Assembly: GCF_000021965.1 (NCBI RefSeq) | Contig: NC_011832.1 | Coordinates: 2,831,242 to 2,895,241, forward strand | DNA length: 64,000 nt | Direction: 5' to 3' | DNA from: Methanosphaerula palustris E1-9c | Lineage (GTDB): Archaea; Halobacteriota; Methanomicrobia; Methanomicrobiales; Methanospirillaceae | Shown here: piece by piece, positions 53,097-62,042 of the stretch | Numbering within the stretch: the stretch's first letter is position 1 | How the letters are laid out: every line of letters starts with the position of its first letter | Notes under the pieces: model-generated | What the model was told of the DNA's origin: nothing | Databases searched by the model: none | The model's input: the letters and a program-made list of their open reading frames with translations, nothing else | Program-made: the position numbers and the translations under genes

Positions 53097-54305
53097 TCAG
53101 GACTGCTGGGGATGGGAAACCGGATTCATCAACGAATTGTTCTCCTCCTTCAGTTTTTGCGCCGCTATCGCAGCCAGTCTCTGATCGATTGCTGAGATCC
53201 GGGCTACACCATATTGGGGACTGATTGTGATATGCTCTGAGAATTGTCGCTCTCCAATCATCACAGTCCGGAAGATCGAACCGGTCTCCTCCCGTTCCAT
53301 CGCCGCGAGGATCTGGTCGAGGTCGACAGGGAGGAACGATTGCAGGTCCACCTCTTCACCACTGTTGATCAACACGTCGATCGCGGCCTCATTGAAGTAG
53401 GTGATCTGGCCGACAGGGTTCACCTCAATGACCGGGTTGATCTCAAGGTGAGGGAAGGCCGCGAGCTGTGTCATCTCGCGTTTGATGACCAGCGTTCGGG
53501 TGATGTCGGTCAGCTCGATGATATGGCCGTACTCGTGGTGGGCCTGGTCAAGAGGGGCGATGTGCACGTCACAGTCGATCGGGGCCCCGTGTTTTTGGAC
53601 GAACCGAATCCTGAGCTCCGATCGCCCATGGTCCCGGAGGTCGGCCCGGATCTGTTCGCCGGCCTGCTCGTATTCTTCCTCACCAGGATAGAGCTGCCGG
53701 AGATGGCAACCGACCAGTTCCTCCTCCTGATAACCGAGCATCCCTGCCAGCGAGCCGTTCACCCACTGCAACCGCATGCCCCGAATCAACGCAATCCCAT
53801 GGGCCGAGGCCGAGAGGATCGCAGAGAGGACCTCGTGCATCTCCCGGATCTGTCGTTCCTGTTCCCGCTCTGCGACCGCACGCCGGATCTTATGAGCCAA
53901 CTCGGCGTATTGAGCCTGTGCCTCTCCCCCCTTCTGCAGATAATAGTCTGCACCCGAATTGAGCGCCTCGATCACCACCTCCTCGCGGCCATGGCCGGTG
54001 AAGATCACGAACGGGATGGTGTTCTGCGAGGCACGGAGCACCTTTAAGAACGCGATCCCATTCATCCCCGGCATCTCATAGTCTGAGATCACGCCATCAA
54101 AGGTTTCATGATCCAGGCGATCCAGTGCCTCGGTCACCGAATGGACCGCGTCGATGCTGATAGAACCAGAACGTTCCAGAAAAAGGCGGGCCAGGTCGGT
54201 CATTTCCACCTCGTCGTCCACCATCAAAAGTCTGAGCGTCCGCCGATCCAGGAGCACTCCTTCACCTCCTCTCCCAGTCCCCTTTCCAGTATAAGCAGAT
54301 AGCAT
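53097..54305 (-). CDS. Response regulator with two PAS domains
   Basis: 402 residues. A receiver domain (about 25-150) has LLMVDDEVEMTDLARLF, phospho-Asp in VISDYEMPGMNG, and YYLQKGG. Two PAS domains follow (about 160-280 and 285-390). No HTH, kinase or cyclase output domain. In methanogens such proteins pass signals to separate histidine kinases. The start ATG 54305 leaves a 25-residue N-terminal extension; a later start is possible. Confidence 0.88.
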   Translation of the reverse strand: MLSAYTGKGTGRGGEGVLLDRRTLRLLMVDDEVEMTDLARLFLERSGSISIDAVHSVTEALDRLDHETFDGVISDYEMPGMNGIAFLKVLRASQNTIPFVIFTGHGREEVVIEALNSGADYYLQKGGEAQAQYAELAHKIRRAVAEREQERQIREMHEVLSAILSASAHGIALIRGMRLQWVNGSLAGMLGYQEEELVGCHLRQLYPGEEEYEQAGEQIRADLRDHGRSELRIRFVQKHGAPIDCDVHIAPLDQAHHEYGHIIELTDITRTLVIKREMTQLAAFPHLEINPVIEVNPVGQITYFNEAAIDVLINSGEEVDLQSFLPVDLDQILAAMEREETGSIFRTVMIGERQFSEHITISPQYGVARISAIDQRLAAIAAQKLKEENNSLMNPVSHPQQS

Positions 54306-54429
54306 TGTAGCTCCTGTTGTATCGTAGAGTTCAAGAGTATTAAAATTAAATCAATAGATATTTTGTAAAGTATATATTAATCGCGGGGAGGAGAACGAGT
54401 ATATAGACCACGAGCACCATGATCGATCG

Positions 54430-55659
54430 ATGAACCAGCACCGGCAGATTCCCCCGGCAGAGAAGCGGCAGTTCCTCCTCTTTCTAATCCTCTGCTCGAT
54501 CGGAGGGCTGGCCATCTTCAGCTCGACGATCAGCAAGAATCCGGTCCTCCCGATCCTCGCCCAGACCCTCGGAGCAAACCTCCAGACGATCGGGCTGATC
54601 GCTGCCGCTTCGACCGTGACCGGGATAGTAACCAGCCTCTGGGCAGGCTCTCTCTCTGACCGCTACGGCCGGCGGCCAATGCTGATCCTCTCTGGCATCG
54701 TCTTCTTCACTGCCCCGGTCCTGTACCTGTTGGTTCATACGCCGCTCGACCTCGCGCTGGTCAGGGTCTACCATGGTCTCGCCACCGCCATCTTCGGCCC
54801 TGTCGCGATGGCCTACGTCACCGACCTGACCCCGGTGAGACGTGGAGAACGGCTCGGCTACTTCTCCTCATTCCAGCTCGCCGGCAGATCGGTCGCCCCG
54901 CTTGCCGGCGGTGCAATTCTGGCCATCGGGGTCTGGCAGCTGGTGTACCTGGTCTGTGCCGTCGCCGGTGCCCTGACCCTCGCCGGAATGGTGCTACTGC
55001 CGGAACCGGATCGGATAGGCAGCGAGGAGAGGGATGAAGAGCCTGCACCCGAATCTGACACCACGAGCATGGGGTCCGCCTTCAGGGCTGTGATCAGCGA
55101 CCGGACGATCCTGATCACCTCCCTGGCCGAGGCCTCAGGTTTCTTCGCATTCGGCGCCATCGAGGCGTTTCTCCCACTATACGCCCTGAACGCAGGGATC
55201 GATACTTTGATGATTGGCCTCCTCTTCCTGGTGCAGGTTGGGGTCAGAACCCTGACCAGGCCCCTCTTCGGCAAGGTCAGCGACCAGCGGGGGCGCAAGG
55301 CACAGATCACCGCCGGTCTGCTACTGACGGCCGCTACCGCCGCCCTCTTCCCGTACACCACCGCCTGGCCGGTGCTCCTCTGCCTCTCCGCCCTCTTTGG
55401 AATGGGCTTCTCGGTCGCTTCGGCTGCTACCTCAGCCTTCGTCGCGGACCTGGCACCCAGCCGTGGCCGGGGTACCGCCCTCGGGCTGATGTCGACGATC
55501 ATGGACATCGGCCAGGCTGCAGGACCGATCCTGATGGGCGGGCTGCTGGCGCTCTTCTCCTACCACACGGGGTTCGGAGTGACCGGGGCAGTCGTACTCG
55601 TCTGTGCTATCCTCTTCCAGTGGTTGGCCGTTGAAGAACGGCAAAAATTAAAAAAATGA
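54430..55659 (+). CDS. MFS transporter
   Basis: 409 residues, 12 membrane helices. Loop 2-3 motif GSLSDRYGRRPML and its counterpart GKVSDQRGRKAQIT in the second half identify the major facilitator superfamily, drug-efflux type (DHA1). The substrate is unknown. Ends seven nt before a T-rich stretch between the convergent iorB. Confidence 0.9.
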   Translation: MNQHRQIPPAEKRQFLLFLILCSIGGLAIFSSTISKNPVLPILAQTLGANLQTIGLIAAASTVTGIVTSLWAGSLSDRYGRRPMLILSGIVFFTAPVLYLLVHTPLDLALVRVYHGLATAIFGPVAMAYVTDLTPVRRGERLGYFSSFQLAGRSVAPLAGGAILAIGVWQLVYLVCAVAGALTLAGMVLLPEPDRIGSEERDEEPAPESDTTSMGSAFRAVISDRTILITSLAEASGFFAFGAIEAFLPLYALNAGIDTLMIGLLFLVQVGVRTLTRPLFGKVSDQRGRKAQITAGLLLTAATAALFPYTTAWPVLLCLSALFGMGFSVASAATSAFVADLAPSRGRGTALGLMSTIMDIGQAAGPILMGGLLALFSYHTGFGVTGAVVLVCAILFQWLAVEERQKLKK

Positions 55660-55667
55660 CCGATCTA

Positions 55668-55673
55668 TTTTTT
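55668..55673. terminator. T-run between convergent MFS and iorB genes
   Basis: ATTTTTTAT lies 9 nt after the MFS stop and 5 nt before the iorB stop. On the other strand the preceding A-run (within TTAAAAAAATGA at the MFS stop) gives a T-run for iorBA termination. Confidence 0.35.
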
Positions 55674-55678
55674 ATATT

Positions 55679-56269
55679 TCAGCAACCACCGGCGGCGTTC
55701 CGCCCGAGCAGGAACGCCTTCTGATTGATAACGACGGTCTTCGCCGGCACCGACCGCTCAACGGCCGATGACAGTGATTCCACCGCAAGCGGCAGGTGAT
55801 GAGAGGCCGCACCGAGGATCACCACATTCTGGGTCAGCACCGAGCCGGCCTCGGTGGCGATGGCAGCCGCATCGAGCAGGATGACCCGAACTCCCCGGGC
55901 TCTGAGCAAGCCCGGGATCTCCGCAGCCGTCGGCATCGGCAGATTCCGCAGAAAGACGGAGGTCGGTGGGACCAGATGATCGTTCACGATAGCGACACCG
56001 CCCTCCCGCAGAAAGTGGCTGTACCGCAGAGCCTCAAGCAGGTCGAACGCGATCAGTAGGTCCGCCTGTCCTGGGGCGATCAGGGGACCATACCGGCCGT
56101 CGATCCGCACCTGACACTCGACAGACCCGCCCCTCTGAGCCATCCCATGTGTCTCTGCACCCCGAATCGTCCTCCCTTCGATGATACAGGCCTCGCCGAT
56201 GATGTTGGAGGCGAGAATCGTCCCCTGCCCCCCAATACCGGCGATGATGATATCATAACTCTCTTTCAT
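55679..56269 (-). CDS. iorB: Indolepyruvate:ferredoxin oxidoreductase, beta subunit
   Basis: 196 residues with DIIIAGIGGQGTILASNIIGEA and GAETHGMAQRGGSVECQVRI, the gamma-like domain of the Ior small subunit. With IorA it oxidises aryl pyruvates, or in methanogens reduces arylacetates to aromatic amino-acid precursors. ATGA overlap with iorA. Confidence 0.92.
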   Translation of the reverse strand: MKESYDIIIAGIGGQGTILASNIIGEACIIEGRTIRGAETHGMAQRGGSVECQVRIDGRYGPLIAPGQADLLIAFDLLEALRYSHFLREGGVAIVNDHLVPPTSVFLRNLPMPTAAEIPGLLRARGVRVILLDAAAIATEAGSVLTQNVVILGAASHHLPLAVESLSSAVERSVPAKTVVINQKAFLLGRNAAGGC

Positions 56270-58041
56270 CGTCTCCCTCCGCGTGCGATCGCCCCGAAAG
56301 GACAGATCGCTGTGCAGACCCCACAGCCACTGCAGAGATCGTTGACAACGGCCTTCCCGTCCTCAAACTCTATCGCCGGACAGCCGAACCTGATACAGGC
56401 CCGACAGCCGGTACATCGGTCAGTGAGAATCGCGTAGATCCCCCGCTTCACCTTAGCCCGCTTCTCGGTGATCACACAGGCCTGTCTGGCGATGATCACT
56501 CTCACCCCAGACCGCCCCTTCGCCTCTTCAAAGGTCCGGAGCATCCCGGTCAGGTCATAGGGATCGATCGTCTCGACAAACCGTGCTCCACAAGCCCTGG
56601 CCAGTGCCTCGAGCGAGAGCGGGGGCACCAGCGTGCCAGTTGCCGTCACCCCGGTGTTCGGGTTCGGCTGATGGCCGGTCATCGCGGTGATCCGGTTATC
56701 CAGAATCACAACGACCATGTCAGCCCCATTGTAGACCGCGTTGATCAAACCCTGGACACCGGTGTGAAGGAACGTCGAATCTCCGATGGTGCAGACCACC
56801 GGCCTCGTCTCCCCAGAGTGGGCGATCCCGCTCGCGACCGTGATCGAGGCTCCCATGCAGATCGTCGTGTCGACCGCTCCGAGCTGCAGTCCGAGGGTGT
56901 AACACCCGATGTCGCTCGGGAAGATCCCATCGGCAAAGACTTTCTTCATCGCATAGAAGGTTGCCCGGTGCATGCACCCAGCACAGAGGATCGCCGGCCG
57001 CGGTGGCAGGTTCTGTTCCGGGGTCACCGCCGGAAACGGGGTCTGATCGAGGAACCCGGCCCGAACCAGGATATCAGCGACCAGTGCAGGCGAGAACTCC
57101 CCTTCATATGGCGAGCATCCGTCCTTCTTCCCATGAACCCTGATACAACCGGCCACCTGCCTGACCACCTCCTCGATAACCGGGGCCAGCTCCTCGACAA
57201 CCAGCACCTCCTCATGCTCCTGGACGAAACGGCCAAGCCACTCCTCGTCGATCGGATACGCCCTGATCACCATCAGCGAGACATCCTCAGGGAGCACCTC
57301 CTGCAGGTACGAAGCCGCGATCCCGCCGGTGATCACTGCACGTCGCCCCCGAATCGTCCCGGTGTTGTACCCCTTCTTCACCAGAGCTGCAGCGAGGGGC
57401 TGTTGTTTTTTATTCAGTTCCTTATGTAACACCCTGGTATGGGCCGGGATCACGACATACTGGGCTGGATTCCTGGTGAACGAACCGGTCCGGTGCTCGG
57501 TCGCGACCTCACCGAAGGTGACGTCCCCCTTGGAATGACAGATCCTCGTCGTCGGCCGGAAGAGCACCGGAAGGTGAAACTCCTCGGAGAGGACGAACGC
57601 GTCCTTCATGAGGTCATGAGCGTCCTGCACCCCGGTCGGGTCCAGACAGGGAATCCGGGCGAAGTGAGCGTACCGCCGGCTATCCTGCTCGTTCTGAGAA
57701 CTGTGGGCAAACGGGTCGTCGGCACTGAGCACCACCAGCCCGCCGATGACTCCGGTGTAGGCACTGGTCATCAGAGGGTCGGCGGCCACGTTCAGACCCA
57801 CATGCTTCATCGTGCAGAGGGCCCGGAGCCCGCACCATGCGGCCCCAAGTGCATTCTCAAGCGCGACTTTCTCATTCACCGACCATTCGATGTAAGCATT
57901 CCCCCGCGCTTTTGTACGCAGAGTGTCGATCACCTCGGAGGACGGCGTCCCTGGGTACCCGCTTGCAAAGTCCATCCCTGCTTCGAGGCATGCATGGGCA
58001 ATGCCTTCATTTCCAAGAGCGTATCGTTTTTCCATGCTCAT
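56266..58041 (-). CDS. iorA: Indolepyruvate:ferredoxin oxidoreductase, alpha subunit
   Basis: 591 residues. N-terminal pyrimidine-binding domain (DFASGYPGTPSSEVIDTL), TPP motif TIGDSTFLHTG to LDNRITAMTGHQPNP in the centre, and two C-terminal [4Fe-4S] motifs (CTGCRACIRFGCP and CSGCGVCTAICP). Start: MSMEKRYALGNEGIAHA; the operon begins here, 118 nt divergent from tRNA-Ile. Confidence 0.93.
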   Translation of the reverse strand: MSMEKRYALGNEGIAHACLEAGMDFASGYPGTPSSEVIDTLRTKARGNAYIEWSVNEKVALENALGAAWCGLRALCTMKHVGLNVAADPLMTSAYTGVIGGLVVLSADDPFAHSSQNEQDSRRYAHFARIPCLDPTGVQDAHDLMKDAFVLSEEFHLPVLFRPTTRICHSKGDVTFGEVATEHRTGSFTRNPAQYVVIPAHTRVLHKELNKKQQPLAAALVKKGYNTGTIRGRRAVITGGIAASYLQEVLPEDVSLMVIRAYPIDEEWLGRFVQEHEEVLVVEELAPVIEEVVRQVAGCIRVHGKKDGCSPYEGEFSPALVADILVRAGFLDQTPFPAVTPEQNLPPRPAILCAGCMHRATFYAMKKVFADGIFPSDIGCYTLGLQLGAVDTTICMGASITVASGIAHSGETRPVVCTIGDSTFLHTGVQGLINAVYNGADMVVVILDNRITAMTGHQPNPNTGVTATGTLVPPLSLEALARACGARFVETIDPYDLTGMLRTFEEAKGRSGVRVIIARQACVITEKRAKVKRGIYAILTDRCTGCRACIRFGCPAIEFEDGKAVVNDLCSGCGVCTAICPFGAIARGGRR

Positions 58042-58159
58042 TTTCCCGTTTTTCTGATTCTCTTTCTGAGGGGAACAAAGGGATCGTGACTGCCCTCGCC
58101 CCGCGGAACATATGATAATCTATAAGAACTTCAAGAATTTATCTAATAGGGTAACAGTT

Positions 58160-58233
58160 GGGCCCGTAGCATAGCCAGGTGGTGCGCCCGGCTGATAACC
58201 GGGAGGTCATGTGTTCGAATCACATCGGGCCCA
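58160..58233 (+). tRNA. tRNA-Ile (anticodon GAT)
   Basis: A 74-nt cloverleaf: acceptor GGGCCCG pairing with CGGGCCC, anticodon stem CCCGG/CCGGG around CTGATAA (GAT), T arm ATGTG-TTCGAAT-CACAT, discriminator A. No CCA encoded. An AT-rich promoter-like stretch (58113-58140) precedes it. Confidence 0.96.
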
Positions 58234-58274
58234 TCTCTTATTCTCTTATATCTGATGCAACCCTACGATTCCGT

Positions 58275-58730
58275 ATGCAATTACGCCAGATGCTGGTGCT
58301 GGGAGTGGGAGTGATCGCTGCGGCGGCTCTGTATTTCTTTGAACCGATCTATGGGTATATCATGCTGATCTTCACTGCGGTGATATTCATGGGCATGAAG
58401 ATCATGGAGGACAGTCTGGGCCTTCCCGATGTCACCTGTAACCTCCGCGATGATGCAAAAGCGGTGGTGATGATCAACCGAGGCAACGCTTCGATCACCG
58501 GCGGGCACGTGGCACTGGTCCCACTGAACATCGAGTTCGACCTGCCGGCTCTGGTTCCCGACCAGCGCTTTGAGTATCCACTCACCGAGATGGTTGTGGA
58601 GGCCAAAGCCGTTGTACACTACAGCACAGTCGATGGACGGAGCCTCTCCGGCTCGTTTCCACTCTCCGCGCTCGGCGAAGGGGAGGAGGACCTGCTCAAA
58701 CCCACGTTCCCCCTCTTCGGCTGGAAGTGA
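58275..58730 (+). CDS. Two-helix membrane protein of unknown function
   Basis: About 151 residues. Two N-terminal membrane helices (MLVLGVGVIAAAALYFFEP and YIMLIFTAVIFMGMKIM), then a cytoplasmic or external beta-rich domain (CNLRDDAKAVVMINRGNASI). Not recognised. The ORF is open upstream through the tRNA, so ATG 58275, after the tRNA, is the start. Confidence 0.75.
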   Translation: MQLRQMLVLGVGVIAAAALYFFEPIYGYIMLIFTAVIFMGMKIMEDSLGLPDVTCNLRDDAKAVVMINRGNASITGGHVALVPLNIEFDLPALVPDQRFEYPLTEMVVEAKAVVHYSTVDGRSLSGSFPLSALGEGEEDLLKPTFPLFGWK

Positions 58731-59300
58731 TCAGATCTTTGTCTGATCGTTCAAAAACGAGAGCACCACATTGAGGGCGGCGACGAGCGTCTCCTCCCCG
58801 TCCAGGTTCTCCTTCAGGGCCCGGTAAAGCATGAAGAGTAACTCATATCCGTAGATCGCGAGCGCCTCGTCCGGCGTGATCGTCTGCAGATAGGAGTCGG
58901 CGATCCCGCCGGCGGATGAATACATCAACTCTGCAAAGGTGCCGTCCTCCCGAAGCACGCAGAACTGGTCGTCGATCTTCTTTTCAGGATTGTCAGGGCG
59001 GAACGGCATCGGATCTGTTCGCCCGAGCACCAGCACCTTCTGTGCGTAGTGCCGGGCATCGAAGACCTCGCCGTCGAGACCGATCTTGCCTCGTTCGAGT
59101 ACATTGAGACCGATCGCAGGGATCAGAGAGGCCGCTCGAACTCCCATCCTCCCAAGGAGAGCACCCTCACGAGCCCGAACCTCAGCACCCTTCACCTCGA
59201 TCAGATCCCCGCTCTCAACGACCAGGTCCGAGAGGCGGTTGAAGCCCTGCTCGATCACGGTCAGCGTCGTCTCTATATTTTCAGGTATCTGGTCAGCCAT
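58731..59300 (-). CDS. Conserved protein of unknown function
   Basis: 189 residues without membrane helices. Helical N-terminus (TLTVIEQGFNRLSDLVVESG), central NVLERGKIGLDGEVFDARHY, and VLREDGTFAELMYSSAGGIA. Its stop is directly against the convergent upstream gene. No family assigned; the start MADQIPENIETT is plausible. It lies 36 nt downstream of... the methylthiotransferase gene, same strand, so they may be co-transcribed. Confidence 0.7.
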   Translation of the reverse strand: MADQIPENIETTLTVIEQGFNRLSDLVVESGDLIEVKGAEVRAREGALLGRMGVRAASLIPAIGLNVLERGKIGLDGEVFDARHYAQKVLVLGRTDPMPFRPDNPEKKIDDQFCVLREDGTFAELMYSSAGGIADSYLQTITPDEALAIYGYELLFMLYRALKENLDGEETLVAALNVVLSFLNDQTKI

Positions 59301-59336
59301 ACCAGATCGTCTGCTGGAGAGGGGATAATACGATCG

Positions 59337-60599
59337 TCAGACCAGGGAACCGATGAAGTAGTAGGTGCAATCTTGCTCGATCTGTACCCTGCACTTCATC
59401 CCAAAGGGGAGGGGTTCCGGGATGACGATGTTCTGATAACGCTCGTCCCGGGTGATCACCGAGCCTAGCTTGCGCTGCTCGGTGACGACGACGCCGACCT
59501 CCTCTCCAATCCACCGACTGTTCTTCTGGTGGTAGAGTGTAGTAACATGGTCGTTAACAGCCCGTGACCGATCCTTCTTCACCGAGTCCTGCAGATCTGG
59601 CAGGTCGGCTGCGGGAGTGCCAGGCCTCCCTGAGTACCTGGTCATGTTCACCTTGTTCGGAGAGAGAGCGGTGATCATCTGCAGGGTCTCTTCAAAGTCC
59701 TGATCGGTCTCGCCGGGAAACCCGACGATCAGGTCGGTCATCAGGGTGAGGTCAGGATGGACCTCACGAAACGCTCTTAGGATCTGCTGAACGTCGGAGG
59801 CGGTGTAACTCCGGTTCATCGCAGCCAACACCCGATCCGAGCCCGACTGGATCGGGAGGTGAAGGAACTGGAAGATTCGGTCCGACTGGTAGGCTGCAAT
59901 CAGATCATCCAAGATAGGGAGAACCGTGGCCGGGTTCATCATCCCGAGCCTGAGACGGTAATCACCCGGAAACGCCGTGATTCCCCGAAGAAGGTCGGGG
60001 AGGCTCCGCCCGAGGTCGAGCCCCCACGAGGAGAGGTCCTGACCGGTCAGCTGCACCTCGACAGCCCCGTTATCGACCGCTTGCTGCACCCTGTTGTAGA
60101 TATCCGGCGGCTGGAACGACTGGAGCGGCCCGCGGGCATTTCTGGTGATGCAGTAGGAACACCGACCGGCACACCCCTGCCCCACCTGCACGACCCCTAT
60201 CGCCGACGGAACCGTAGTGTTCACAAGGGTATAGGCCGCCCGGATCTCCTCTGGGGGGATCACCTTAGGGGAACAGACCTCACAGATCGCATCCATCTGC
60301 ACGGCCGGCATACACCCGGTCAGATAAAGGTCATGGCCGCTGTACCGACGCATCTGCCTGAGCATCAGCCGTTCGGTCGGGCCGATGACGGTGCAGGTGT
60401 TCAGCACCACGGCATCCGCCTCCTCAGGTGTGGGGACGATCGTACACCCCTGCGCCTTCAGCACCTCGACCAACGCCAGGGTATCGGCGTGGTTGAAGGT
60501 GCACCCATACTCCTCCAGGTAGACATCCTTCCCAACAAGGCTGTGAAGAGCGCTGATACAGGCACCGGTGCTGGTGCAAAGAGAAGAGAGGCGTTGCAT
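59337..60599 (-). CDS. tRNA t6A37 methylthiotransferase (MtaB/CDKAL1-like radical SAM)
   Basis: 420 residues. An N-terminal UPF0004 domain (YLEEYGCTFNHADTLAL, VVLNTCTVIGPTE, YLTGCMP) with three Cys for one cluster, the radical-SAM motif QGCAGRCSYCITRNARG for the second, and a C-terminal TRAM domain (GSVITRDERYQNIVIP). It converts t6A37 to ms2t6A in tRNAs. The first 20 residues (to SALHSLVG) are not family sequence, so the true start may lie later, but no in-frame ATG or GTG is visible there. Confidence 0.88.
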   Translation of the reverse strand: MQRLSSLCTSTGACISALHSLVGKDVYLEEYGCTFNHADTLALVEVLKAQGCTIVPTPEEADAVVLNTCTVIGPTERLMLRQMRRYSGHDLYLTGCMPAVQMDAICEVCSPKVIPPEEIRAAYTLVNTTVPSAIGVVQVGQGCAGRCSYCITRNARGPLQSFQPPDIYNRVQQAVDNGAVEVQLTGQDLSSWGLDLGRSLPDLLRGITAFPGDYRLRLGMMNPATVLPILDDLIAAYQSDRIFQFLHLPIQSGSDRVLAAMNRSYTASDVQQILRAFREVHPDLTLMTDLIVGFPGETDQDFEETLQMITALSPNKVNMTRYSGRPGTPAADLPDLQDSVKKDRSRAVNDHVTTLYHQKNSRWIGEEVGVVVTEQRKLGSVITRDERYQNIVIPEPLPFGMKCRVQIEQDCTYYFIGSLV

Positions 60600-60654
60600 C
60601 TGCAGGATAGCTCGTCGACCTCAGAATATATAAGGAAACGGGTCGTTCCAGCGA

Positions 60655-61697
60655 ATGTACAGTCCTGAAAGTATTTCTCACAGATCTTAACTTAAGATAA
60701 TTTGAACGTTTCATCAAGTCACTAACCGAAAACCCTGATACCAATACCGAGGATAGCCTCTTGAGGTAATCTTCTCCAGAACGCGAGTTCCGGAGATTCA
60801 AGATTATCAAAATCCAAGCTGCCGTGAGGTCGGTTATTGTACCAGACAATGAATTCATCAAGAGAAGCAAACTTATATCGGAACCTATTATAGATATTGA
60901 ACCATTTCTCAATTTTCCCATTTGTTTGGAGATGTTTTACTCGAGCAAGAATTGGTCGGATATCATGAGTTCCGAGATATTGTTTGAATTCACTGTCCCA
61001 ATCTCCATTCTCGTCTCTTCGATGCGCCCCAAACTCGCTGCCATGATCCATAATCAGTTCACGAAGTGGGCATATTGGCTCATATTCCTGAATTACTCCT
61101 TCAACAACAGTTATTATTTTTTTTTCCGTGTTGACTGTAACAGATTCATCGATTGCCAAGATCTTTCGTGAAGGGTCATCCAGAACCGCACAGATCTTAA
61201 GTTCACTGATTGCATCTTTGTGCCAATCGATGTGTCCGGCTGACATGCTATGCTTTCGCTCATACCGCACCTATTTCCGCTGTTTTCGTTTTGATACTTC
61301 AACCCCTGGCGAGTCCCCGATCCATCACGTATCTGTGTATCCAGTTATGAGAAATAATTAGGCCATAGACCTTCAGGATGAGTGTTTCCAACATCCTTGC
61401 TCCGTACTGGAATCGTCCGTACGCTTCGTCTATCACGGTTGATTCCTCAGTGGTTACCGGTTTCTTCGGCGACCCATTGCCTCTCCGATGATTGGAACTA
61501 CCCCTGTTTCACGATACTGTTTCCAGAGTTGGTCCACGCGCCTCCTCGCTATGTGCTGGATCTTCGCTATTATCCCAGAGAATTCTTTCTTTTCCTTCTG
61601 ATGGATTATCCACCGTATCTTCTTCTAGGTCAACTTCATCGTTGAACTCGTCTTCGGTTCAACGTCAGATATAGGAAATACTTTCGGGACTATACAT
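60655..61697. mobile_element. IS481-like insertion sequence, decayed, with terminal inverted repeats
   Basis: Imperfect 23-bp terminal inverted repeats at 60655-60677 and 61675-61697 (21 of 23 match; core AGTCCYGAAAGTATTTC) bracket 1043 bp holding one minus-strand transposase. No target duplication is seen at these boundaries. The exact outer ends may differ by a base or two. Confidence 0.72.
60722..61639 (-). pseudogene. IS481-type transposase, disrupted
   Basis: Begins MKLT, TAG, KKIRWIIHQKEKKEFSGIIA with an HTH region (ARRRVDQLWKQYRETGVV). Two frameshifts (near 61470 and 61310) and a TAG at 61271 (QRK-stop-VRYERKHS, where Trp is expected) break it. The intact stretch 60722-61270 holds the rve core: Asp in AGHIDWHKDA, Asp in IMDHGSEFGA and Glu in TNGKIEKWFN, then a normal C-terminus. 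It cannot make full-length transposase. Confidence 0.8.
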
Positions 61698-62042
61698 CTC
61701 TTATTTTGACGATTCTGTATATAAACTCCTTTTAAACAGATGGCTGTTTCTGGAGGTTAATAGATAACCTCACAATTACGTTTTATGCACTTTACTCCCG
61801 CTATTATCTCTGGGATTGATAGAGATTACTCCTCAACCTGCAATATGGATACATTTAAACCATTTAAAGATTAGTCACTTATTTGAGCGGTCCTACTGAA
61901 CTCTCCGCCGGCAACAGAGCTGGGAAATAGCAGGATACAGGCATACTTCATCCGAAAGGATGATCTCCTGCAATGATGATCCTCCCTGAGCTCTTTCCCT
62001 CATGAGGGTGAAGAGGTTCGCTGCCAAATATACGGAGTTTGA
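61698..62042. other. Noncoding stretch upstream of HTH-PAS gene
   Basis: No gene or RNA recognised. AT-rich parts at about 61710-61800 and 61850-61880 could include the promoter of the next gene. A short GAGCTCTTTCCCTC pyrimidine stretch near 61990 has no assigned role. Confidence 0.4.

Noticed and set aside
53010-53195. Plus-strand ORF before the response regulator
   Set aside because: It overlaps the regulator end, has no recognisable domain or start site; only a short fragment looks protein-like.
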